DNA from: an uncultured cyanobacterium | Lineage (GTDB): Bacteria > Cyanobacteriota > Vampirovibrionia > Gastranaerophilales > Gastranaerophilaceae | DNA: 5,663 bases | Reading direction: 5' to 3' | NCBI GenBank assembly: GCA_947073895.1 | Contig: CAMTNN010000109.1 | Location: 1-5,663 of the forward strand | Shown here: positions 1 to 5,550 of the stretch, piece by piece | How the letters are laid out: each line of letters starts with the position of its first letter | Numbering within the stretch: position 1 is the stretch's first letter | Notes under the pieces: generated by a model | What the model saw: the letters and a program-made list of their open reading frames with translations, nothing else | Databases searched by the model: none | Told to the model about the DNA's origin: nothing | Position numbers and translations under genes: made by a program

Positions 1-730
1 GTTGTGTTCTTTCTAATAAAGGCATAGAATCCCAAAAGTTTCTGTTTGCGACTGAAATTTTATCTCCGACTATATCGGAATAGCCGTCTCTTGTGTATCT
101 TAAAGATTGCATATATTCAGATTCAGGAAGTTGTATTCCTAAAGCTTTTAAAGTGCTTGGATGGATGAACTGTCCCTTTTCTTTCTGATCATAAATTGAT
201 TTGAATTCAGGATTGATTTCTTTTTCTAAGTCCTGATTAATTTCATCTAAGGTTTTACTATCTAAGAAGACTTTTTTGAGAAGCCAGATTGTGAAGTTTT
301 CGTTGTTTTTTAAAATACCTTGTTCGCAAAGTGCTAATAATTCTTTGTTTTCACGATAGATTCCTAAAATCCCGCGGGTAGCTTTTGTTTCATTAGTTTC
401 TTTGAGCTCGGAAAATAATTCTTCATCCGGAAAGGCTGCTTGTGCCCCCGCTATAGACGTCACTCCCAATAAGCCGATAAAAGCATTCTTTTGTGCAGTT
501 AGTGGTGTGATAGAAGTTTTGTCTGCCAAATTTTGGATGTAAGATTTTACGGTTTTGGGCATTCTCTCAGCGTTAGCTTCGTAAAATCGAGTTAATCCTT
601 TGTCAACTCTTGCTTCAAACGCTATGTTAAGAGGATTTGTTATAGTTGTTTGTTGAGGAGATTCCTCATTTTTACGGTTATTAAAATTGTAGCTGTATCT
701 TGGTAAATTTGTAATTCTTTGTATTCTCAT
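1..730 (-). CDS. Hypothetical protein, C-terminus beyond window edge
   Basis: The minus strand is open from ATG at 730 to the window edge, giving 243 codons with no stop, so the gene is partial. The start is supported by AAAAAGGAA six bases upstream. The product begins MRIQRITNLPRYSYNFNN and is soluble-looking, charged and mostly helical in character. I see no signal peptide, no convincing membrane span and no catalytic motif. Recognisable blocks are FEARVDKGLTRFYEAN (about residues 34-49), KATRGILGIYRENKELL (about 116-132), a Leu/Lys-rich helix FTIWLLKKVFLDSKTLDEI (about 146-164) and SLRYTRDGYSDIVG (about 211-224). It resembles a protein family I associate with gut Gastranaerophilales genomes; this is memory only. 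It points away from the portal gene and sits where phages often carry a terminase, so it may be host DNA, a phage accessory gene or the edge of a prophage. Function unknown. Confidence 0.82.
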   Translation of the reverse strand, partial: MRIQRITNLPRYSYNFNNRKNEESPQQTTITNPLNIAFEARVDKGLTRFYEANAERMPKTVKSYIQNLADKTSITPLTAQKNAFIGLLGVTSIAGAQAAFPDEELFSELKETNETKATRGILGIYRENKELLALCEQGILKNNENFTIWLLKKVFLDSKTLDEINQDLEKEINPEFKSIYDQKEKGQFIHPSTLKALGIQLPESEYMQSLRYTRDGYSDIVGDKISVANRNFWDSMPLLERTQ

Positions 731-842
731 TTTTAGTTCCTTTTTATATCTAAATGTATAAAAACTTCTAAAAATAAAATTTGTTAGTATGTATTGCGCA
801 ATTTTGCGCTAATAAGGCTTTGAGCCGGAAAGGAAAATTAAT
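731..842. promoter_or_regulatory. Divergent intergenic region upstream of portal gene
   Basis: This 112 bp gap separates two divergently transcribed genes and must hold both leaders. Seen directly: the minus-strand ribosome binding site AAGGAA at 737-742, the plus-strand site AAAGGA at 829-834 (8 bases before the portal ATG), and a minus-strand TATACA that could be a -10 box at 755-760, without a good -35 partner. A perfect 8 bp palindrome, TTGCGCAA (794-801), overlaps a 5 bp hairpin GCGCA-ATTT-TGCGC (796-809). These GC-rich words stand out in an otherwise AT-rich gap and could be an operator or a leader hairpin. I found no convincing sigma70 promoter reading into the portal gene. Confidence 0.4.
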
Positions 843-2795
843 ATGTCATTTGAGTACATTATTGAAAACGACAATTCTGCAAAAAAACTTACAGAAGAGG
901 AAGAAAATAAACTGGTTAAGAATATCTCTTCTACATTCGCCCAACTGAATGCTCAGCGAAGCACAAATTTGGAAATGGCTTCCAATCTGGCAAATGAAAT
1001 ATTTTTTAAGAACGATTTTAAATCGTATAGAGATAAAAATCAAAAGTGGAAAGCAAAAGTTAAGATGTGCAAAACTTTTATGTTTTATCAAACGCTTAAA
1101 GCGTTTATCTGGCGCAATACTTATGCAAACGTACGTTCCATGTTTGATGTTTCCGGTGAAAACAGGGATTCTAATAATAAATCTAATAAGCAAAAAGCTA
1201 TGCTTGTGGATATATTTGAAAAAATGGAGTTTCAAAAAACATGTGATAAAGTGATAGATAATGCACTTTTGTTTGGAGAATTAATTTCTTTTACTGCCTG
1301 GAAGAAGAAATGTGAAGAATATCGTCGTCCTATCGAAATTTTTCAAAATATTTTTTCACAGGATTTTGTGAAACTTCCACAAATTATAGAGGCTGCTTCT
1401 CAGGGTAAAAACTATTGGGTAGATACTAAAACTATTTATGATAACCCTTATGTTTATCCCGTAAATCCTGCTGATTTAGTATTTGATACAGCTCAAACTG
1501 ATAATTGGGATAATTGTCCGAAAATATACAGAAGTTATAAAACTCCATCTGATATTATAAACAACCAATATTACAAATTAAGTGATGAGCAAAAGGAAGT
1601 GATTTACAGGCTTGTGAACAATTCCGAATCAAATCCAAATTTAAAGAATGATGATGTTGTGAAAGGTTCTACTCTTGAAGTTTTAGAGCACTGGGGTGAT
1701 TTAAAATTGCCTAACGGAAGAATTCTTAAGAACTGGCATGCAGTAGTTGTCGGAAGAAGATTTCTTGTAGAATTCGGAAAGAATGAAAGAATCATTAATC
1801 CGTTTTCTTATGGCGCATTTATTACGGATCCTGAAACTAAACGCGGTATAAGTCCGCTTTATTGTGTGCTTTCGCTTGCTCTTTTTCAGGAAGATTTGTT
1901 AAACAGAACTTGTAATCTGCAGGCGCTTAACGAAAATCCGCCGCTTTTAGCGCCGGAAGGGTTCTTTGATGAAGACGAGATAGAACTTTATCCCGGAAAA
2001 ATTATAGAATATGGAGATAATTTGACACCAACAGCTGCGTTCCAACAGATGAACTTTAATCCTACTGTATTCTTGCAGGATATTTCGTTCTTGAATGATT
2101 TAATGGCTGAAGTGTCCGGAATATTTCCTAATATGATAGGTGCGGTAGAATCAAGCGGAGCGAAAACTGCAACCGAGATTAATACAAAATCACAAGGGCA
2201 AATGACACGTCTATCAATGCTTGTAGATACAATAAATCAGGACTTTATCCTTCCGAATGTAGAAAAAGTAGCAAAACTATGTGCTGATTTTAAATCCGGC
2301 GTAGAAACGCTATTTGTTAATAAAGAAAACCAGCCTGAAACAATTGAGATAGATGATGAAATACGTCAGGCTGATTATAAATACACATATTCAGATTCAA
2401 GCAATACAACATTAAAATCGGAACAAGCTGACATGTTAGTAACCGCAGTAGAACGTTTTGCTCAAAAAATTAACTTAAATATAGAAGAAATTTTCTTGTG
2501 GTACTTTGAACAAAAAGGTATAGATAATCCTGAGCGTTTTCTAGCAGAGGGGGTAAATCAAGGGGCAAATGCTGATTCGTTTGTTCCGAACGCGCAAGGT
2601 GCACAATTGCCCGATTTTATGCAGGGGGTACAACAATTTCCAGAGCAAAGAATGGATGAGGCAATATTACCACAAATAATTAAACTAATCTTAGCAAATC
2701 CAATGCTTATATCAAAGATAAATGGAAAAAGTGAATCAAAACAAGACATAATTGATTTAATAAAATTATTAAAGAATAAGAAAGGAATAAGTTAA
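843..2795 (+). CDS. Phage portal (head-tail connector) protein
   Basis: This 650-residue protein is in the usual size range for portals of short-tailed phages. Portals form the dodecameric ring at one capsid vertex through which DNA is packaged by terminase and ejected. Supporting signals: a helical N-terminal region with FGELISFTAWKKK (about 144-156), typical of the portal wing; YPVNPADLVFDTA (about 205-217), typical of the segment before the stem; ALFQEDLLNRTCNLQALNENPPLL (about 346-369), the pattern of portal stem helices followed by a Pro-rich turn; and a late block SGAKTATEINTKSQGQMTRL (about 438-457) running into a long helix to about residue 482, the T.TEI.....Q...R pattern seen at the portal crown side. 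The C-terminal tail (about 570-650) is Gln/Asn-rich and then helical. The start is supported by AAAGGA 8 bases upstream. Assignment to a P22- or T7-like fold is inference. The stop overlaps the next gene's ATG by one base, so the two are co-translated. No terminase gene adjoins it. Confidence 0.82.
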   Translation: MSFEYIIENDNSAKKLTEEEENKLVKNISSTFAQLNAQRSTNLEMASNLANEIFFKNDFKSYRDKNQKWKAKVKMCKTFMFYQTLKAFIWRNTYANVRSMFDVSGENRDSNNKSNKQKAMLVDIFEKMEFQKTCDKVIDNALLFGELISFTAWKKKCEEYRRPIEIFQNIFSQDFVKLPQIIEAASQGKNYWVDTKTIYDNPYVYPVNPADLVFDTAQTDNWDNCPKIYRSYKTPSDIINNQYYKLSDEQKEVIYRLVNNSESNPNLKNDDVVKGSTLEVLEHWGDLKLPNGRILKNWHAVVVGRRFLVEFGKNERIINPFSYGAFITDPETKRGISPLYCVLSLALFQEDLLNRTCNLQALNENPPLLAPEGFFDEDEIELYPGKIIEYGDNLTPTAAFQQMNFNPTVFLQDISFLNDLMAEVSGIFPNMIGAVESSGAKTATEINTKSQGQMTRLSMLVDTINQDFILPNVEKVAKLCADFKSGVETLFVNKENQPETIEIDDEIRQADYKYTYSDSSNTTLKSEQADMLVTAVERFAQKINLNIEEIFLWYFEQKGIDNPERFLAEGVNQGANADSFVPNAQGAQLPDFMQGVQQFPEQRMDEAILPQIIKLILANPMLISKINGKSESKQDIIDLIKLLKNKKGIS

Positions 2796-2797
2796 TG
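2781..2797 (+). promoter_or_regulatory. Coupled RBS and TAATG stop-start overlap
   Basis: AAAGGA at 2781-2786 lies inside the last codons of the portal gene, 8 bases before the ATG at 2795. The portal TAA (2793-2795) shares its last A with that ATG. The spacing equals that in front of the portal gene. This fixes the start of the toxin gene and indicates translational coupling, so the cargo protein should be made together with the portal. Confidence 0.8.
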
Positions 2798-2968
2798 CAG
2801 TTTAGAAATTTTCGTAATAATTATAATAGAAAAACCAGAATATATTCAGATGATGATTTATGGAATATGCAATTGAAAAGTCTTTTTGAACAAGAAAATG
2901 ATATAATTGCTCAAAATAACCAAATTGGCATTCCTACAGTTACAGAGCTTAAAGCATCTCCTCATACA
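2795..2968 (+). other. Shared N-terminal head module, copy 1
   Basis: Residues 1-58 of the Tox-PL protein align with residues 1-58 of the protein starting at 4228 with no gap. By eye 22 of 58 positions are identical. Anchors common to both are I16, S18, D21, M25, L27, K28, F31, E34, Q40, IGIP (44-47), EL (51-52), ASP (54-56) and T58. The DNA is well diverged, so this is not a recent duplication. I do not recognise the module. Because it precedes different C-termini, a packaging, virion-docking or trafficking role is the simplest inference. Confidence 0.8.
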
Positions 2969-3829
2969 CGATGGGTAGAGCCTTTTAAAAATGAGTTGAA
3001 TGAGGATGATAGTGCTTACTGGGAAGGTATACCAGAAAATCAAGAAATACATACTTCAACAGTTAATAATATGTCACAAATGCCTTTACAAATGAAAGAA
3101 AAAAAACACCAATTAAAAGAACTTGGTTTATTAAATTGTAATAATGAAGCACAAAATATAAGTAATATTATTAAGAACAACCCTAATAATATTTTGAGGA
3201 TGGAACAATCTATACCAGATAATAATTCGTTGCAAAGTTTAGATATTATGTTGGGTAATCCGATGACATTTGAAGAAGCAGCGAGTGAAGATATTAATCC
3301 GGCATATTTTCAAGATGAATACAACGAAGGTGCTGCTAACAATTGTCAAAGCTGTGCTGTAGCTTATGAAGCAAGGCGTAGAGGATATGATGTGCAAGCT
3401 GTTGAAAGAAGTGGTTCAGGTAAGGTTGAAGAACTTGCTAAAGCAGGTTTTGATGCTTGGTTGGATAGTACCGGAAAACCTTGTGTTGGTGAAAACGTCA
3501 ATGCTAACAACGCTGAGGAGCTTTATGATAAATTGAATAATAAGATTAAACAAGGTGAACGTTATGCTGTTGTAACCTATACAATTAGAGATACTGATGA
3601 GGGTGTTATTAAAGAGGGGCATGTTGAGATCTTGGATAAGGATAGCAATGGAAAGCTTCGTCTTTATGATCCTCAATCAAATCTGATTCGTCAGGAGGAT
3701 TCGATAACAGGACGTTTTGATGCTAAAGCTGATTTTACAGGGCAGTTACCAACTCAAATTCTAAGAATTGATGACAAAGAATTTAATCCTTATTATTTTG
3801 GAGCGGTCGTTCGCGGTAGAGGAAGATAG
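2795..3829 (+). CDS. Portal-linked cargo protein with C-terminal Tox-PL papain-fold toxin domain
   Basis: This 344-residue protein has three parts. Residues 1-58 form a head module that aligns without gaps with the protein starting at 4228. Residues about 60-165 are a low-complexity Asn/Gln-rich linker. Residues about 166-344 match the papain-fold toxin 1 (Tox-PL, glutamine-deamidase) family: NPAYFQDEYNEG, then NCQSCAVAYEARRRGYDVQA (183-202), GHVEIL (275-280) and LRLYDPQ (288-294). The expected Cys-His-Asp triad is Cys184 or Cys187, His276 and Asp292. Known members of this family are effector tips of polymorphic toxins and of some phage head proteins. A deamidase or peptidase activity on a cellular target is inferred and the target is unknown. 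No signal peptide or membrane span is seen, consistent with delivery inside a virion or expression in the host. Placement directly after the portal suggests a minor head or ejected protein. The domain looks intact and runs to the stop. The last 47 bp overlap the convergent gene at 3783-4058. Confidence 0.88.
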   Translation: MQFRNFRNNYNRKTRIYSDDDLWNMQLKSLFEQENDIIAQNNQIGIPTVTELKASPHTRWVEPFKNELNEDDSAYWEGIPENQEIHTSTVNNMSQMPLQMKEKKHQLKELGLLNCNNEAQNISNIIKNNPNNILRMEQSIPDNNSLQSLDIMLGNPMTFEEAASEDINPAYFQDEYNEGAANNCQSCAVAYEARRRGYDVQAVERSGSGKVEELAKAGFDAWLDSTGKPCVGENVNANNAEELYDKLNNKIKQGERYAVVTYTIRDTDEGVIKEGHVEILDKDSNGKLRLYDPQSNLIRQEDSITGRFDAKADFTGQLPTQILRIDDKEFNPYYFGAVVRGRGR

Positions 3830-4058
3830 GTTGTTTTAACCCAAAAAATTGAAACTCGTCACCATGGGTCATCTTAACGTTTTTTCCGTCATAAATTAAA
3901 AATGGAGTGTCTCCAGTTAGTCCTAAATACTTTTTCTTTGAAATAGGCATATAAACTTCATATTCATTCCAATCCTTGATGTAATAAATGTTGCAGTATT
4001 GTCCTATGTTTCTATATTCAATAACGGCTTGTGGAATATTAGGTGGTTGGTCTAGCAT
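3783..4058 (-). CDS. Small convergent protein, candidate immunity protein for the Tox-PL toxin
   Basis: This 91-residue gene begins MLDQPPNIPQAVIEY and has a strong ribosome binding site, AAAGGAG, five bases before the ATG. A near-consensus promoter lies about 70 bp upstream of the start codon. The protein is neutral overall (about 11 acidic and 11 basic residues), strikingly aromatic (about 15 Tyr, Phe or Trp) and looks beta-rich, with a turn-rich core GLTGDTPFLIYDGKNVKM (about 46-63). It has no signal peptide, membrane span or recognisable motif, and I do not know its family. Its 3' end overlaps the 3' end of the Tox-PL gene by 47 bp. A small cytoplasmic gene touching a toxin gene and having its own promoter is how immunity genes of polymorphic toxins and prophage 'moron' genes are commonly placed. 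The immunity role is inferred from position only. Alternatives are an unrelated moron or a small regulator. Confidence 0.75.
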   Translation of the reverse strand: MLDQPPNIPQAVIEYRNIGQYCNIYYIKDWNEYEVYMPISKKKYLGLTGDTPFLIYDGKNVKMTHGDEFQFFGLKQPIFLYRERPLQNNKD

Positions 4059-4091
4059 AATAACTCCTTTATAATAACTGTTAGGGATTTA

Positions 4092-4111
4092 AATATTTAT
4101 TAATGAATATT
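4092..4111. promoter_or_regulatory. Near-perfect 20 bp palindrome, possible operator
   Basis: AATATTTATTAATGAATATT reads the same on both strands at 18 of 20 positions. It lies about 9 to 28 bases downstream of the predicted start of the minus-strand transcript, a typical place for a repressor site. It is also within the gap that must serve the divergent gene at 4228. All-AT palindromes arise easily in AT-rich DNA, so the regulatory role is tentative. Confidence 0.35.
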
Positions 4112-4126
4112 CTAATCTTTAGTGTA

Positions 4127-4155
4127 ATTTTACCCTTTTATGATTTTTATGTCAA
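4127..4155 (-). promoter_or_regulatory. Sigma70-type promoter for the 91-residue gene
   Basis: On the minus strand a perfect -35 box, TTGACA (4155-4150), is followed by exactly 17 bp and then TAAAAT (4132-4127), one mismatch from the -10 consensus. Transcription would start near 4120 and leave a leader of about 60 bases before the ATG at 4058. It is the best promoter I can find in the window. Its match to the housekeeping consensus suggests expression independent of the phage late operon. Confidence 0.75.
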
Positions 4156-4227
4156 TACAATATGGAAATTAATAACATATAAGTTTAATGTGATTTAATA
4201 TTGTGTAATTTAAAGAAAGGAAAATAA

Positions 4228-4401
4228 ATGAAATACAAAAACTATTACAATTACGAATTGGGAAACCGCGATATCTGGTCACATAATGACGTATTGGGAA
4301 TGCCATTGAAAGATATATTTGCAAACGAACTTCCATTGTCGTATCAATATTTAACAATAGGAATTCCAAAAGATGATGAATTAACCGCCTCACCAAATAC
4401 C
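4228..4401 (+). other. Shared N-terminal head module, copy 2
   Basis: Residues 1-58 of the second cargo protein. The conserved core is I.S..D...M.LK..F..E (16-34) followed by IGIP...EL.ASP.T (44-58), identical at these positions to the module at 2795-2968. The first 15 residues share M1, N5 and N8 and have Phe/Tyr and Arg/Lys exchanges at 3, 4 and 6. Similarity stops abruptly after Thr58. Confidence 0.8.
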
Positions 4402-5550
4402 CATCAATACAGCGACGCCAACGGAAAACTCCGTTGGCGTTCAAGTCAAAAGACAACAGAAGAGCTTTTGGAAGAAGAACGTCAGCGCCGACAGGCACTG
4501 GAGTCCGAGCAGCCTCAGATGTTGTCTCAACCTCAGCTTAAGCCGATAGAGAATTTACAACAAACTCTTCCGCTGCAACCTGTTGAAAATATACAACAAG
4601 AAGCACAGCCATTGTTGGATGATGATTCAATACAGGCTGTTAGTGGATTAATGGCAAACGGTATAGATAAATTTTTGAATCGAAAAAAGCAAGGGAATAA
4701 AACTATCTTGGATTCTATAAATGACGTGGTGTTTTCAGAAAATCAAAATCAGGTAGATTCACCAATTATGCAGGAGGTAGAAAATGTCTTAAATAAACCA
4801 TCAGAAATTCCTTTTGATAAAGAAAACTCGACTCCAAATTATCTGGAAGAAAATATTCCACAAGAATTTGAAAGTGGAAAATTTGATATGAAAACATTTA
4901 TGGAACAACAAAAACTCCCAGGTTATGTGGATTATATAGATTATTTATCGGAAGATGTTCCTGATTATTTGCTTAAAGGTTCGGTTACCAAAGTAGAGAA
5001 TAAAAATGGTGTCTTTGATAAACTGAGAAATAAGGTACAAGACTACCTTCATGATAATTCTAAATTATACAGGGATTATGAAGGTTTGACTCCTATTGAA
5101 GCTGCACAAAAGTGGACAAGCAAATTTCTGTCCCCGTTAACTGCGCGAGAATATTATGGTTTAGCATCAGAACTAAAAGATGATGGTAAACCGGCAAAAA
5201 AACGCTTGAGGGATAATGATTTTTATAAATTATCAGATATTCGTAATGAAGAAACAAAAAGCTTAATACAATCTAATATTATTAAAAATCTTGGTTTAAA
5301 TCCAAATGATCCGGCTATTTACGATAAAATCAAGGATATTGATATTGTAATTCCAAAGAGAAATTCACATTTGTATAATTTGGTAAAGGATTCGGATGAG
5401 TTGGGAGAATTTCTTGCAAATAATTATGATTATTTGAGCTCTAATCCTAATAAAAGAGTAGATTCTTCAATAGAATATGCCAGACCAAGAAAAAGTGATT
5501 TTTTTCATGGTTTTTTTTATAAAGTACACAAATATGCTGTCTATAAATAA
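4228..5550 (+). CDS. Second cargo protein: shared head module with unknown C-terminal effector-like region
   Basis: This 440-residue protein starts at an ATG preceded by AAAGGA. The start is confirmed because the first 58 residues align without gaps with those of the portal-linked Tox-PL protein. After the head comes DANGKLRWRS, encoded by a strong DNA hairpin, then a short charged coiled coil (TEELLEEERQRRQALESEQ, about 77-95) and a Pro/Gln-rich linker to about 135. A mixed, partly acidic region follows (about 136-270). The C-terminal part (about 275-440) looks globular: LTPIEAAQKW (287-296), LSPLTAREYYGLA (301-313), IDIVIPKRNSHLYNLVKDS (371-389) and SSIEYARPRKSDFFHGFF (413-430). I do not recognise it and see no catalytic triad, signal peptide or membrane span. 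By analogy with its sister gene it may be a toxin or effector tip; this is inference. The coding end lies just after T7 and T8 runs, and a neighbouring frame stays open to 5632, so the C-terminus may be truncated by a frameshift. Confidence 0.8.
   Translation: MKYKNYYNYELGNRDIWSHNDVLGMPLKDIFANELPLSYQYLTIGIPKDDELTASPNTHQYSDANGKLRWRSSQKTTEELLEEERQRRQALESEQPQMLSQPQLKPIENLQQTLPLQPVENIQQEAQPLLDDDSIQAVSGLMANGIDKFLNRKKQGNKTILDSINDVVFSENQNQVDSPIMQEVENVLNKPSEIPFDKENSTPNYLEENIPQEFESGKFDMKTFMEQQKLPGYVDYIDYLSEDVPDYLLKGSVTKVENKNGVFDKLRNKVQDYLHDNSKLYRDYEGLTPIEAAQKWTSKFLSPLTAREYYGLASELKDDGKPAKKRLRDNDFYKLSDIRNEETKSLIQSNIIKNLGLNPNDPAIYDKIKDIDIVIPKRNSHLYNLVKDSDELGEFLANNYDYLSSNPNKRVDSSIEYARPRKSDFFHGFFYKVHKYAVYK
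4415..4440. repeat. Perfect 11 bp inverted repeat with 4-base loop inside coding sequence
   Basis: The arms ACGCCAACGGA (4415-4425) and TCCGTTGGCGT (4430-4440) are perfectly complementary around an AAAC loop. The arms are GC-rich against an AT-rich background, so the hairpin should be stable in RNA or single-stranded DNA. It begins 13 bases after the end of the conserved head module. No T-tract follows on either strand, so it is not a standard intrinsic terminator. It may be a mark of recombination, a captured terminator stem, or an mRNA structure. Confidence 0.85.

Larger units (their letters stand above)
4059..4227. other. Divergent intergenic region between candidate immunity gene and second cargo gene
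   Basis: This 169 bp gap is very AT-rich. It contains the minus-strand promoter and palindrome listed separately. A 9 bp direct repeat ATAATAACT (4057-4065 and 4071-4079) brackets the small gene's ribosome binding site. AAAGGA at 4216-4221, six bases before the ATG at 4228, is the ribosome binding site of the second cargo gene. TAATAT (4196-4201) could be a plus-strand -10 box, but no matching -35 is visible. No terminator hairpin was found. The gap shows that the second cargo gene is not directly coupled to the first. Confidence 0.5.

Noticed and set aside
1012..1026. 7 bp inverted repeat around one base in the portal gene
   Set aside because: The arms are too close to form a good hairpin and the element is within chance expectation.
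1090..1106. 7 bp inverted repeat AAACGCT-TAA-AGCGTTT in the portal gene
   Set aside because: It is short, inside coding sequence and without a T-tract; stems of this length are expected by chance in a window this size.
846..1254. Open frames of about 100 and 129 codons overlapping the start of the portal gene on both strands
   Set aside because: They lie wholly inside the well-supported portal gene, lack good ribosome binding sites and encode low-quality, biased sequences.
2558..2749. Minus-strand frame of 63 codons inside the portal gene
   Set aside because: It is the antisense shadow of a Gln/Asn-rich portal tail with no promoter or ribosome binding site.
3416..3676. Minus-strand frame of 86 codons opposite the Tox-PL domain
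   Set aside because: The plus strand carries conserved toxin motifs across the same bases; the antisense product is Ile/Asn-rich without recognisable features.
4169..4498. Minus-strand frame of 109 codons across the start of the second cargo gene
   Set aside because: It runs against a start confirmed by homology and a ribosome binding site, and spans the intergenic control region.
5504..5518. Programmed ribosomal frameshift site at the T-runs
   Set aside because: There is no clear slippery heptamer followed by a stimulatory structure in the right phase, and U-rich runs are common in AT-rich genes.
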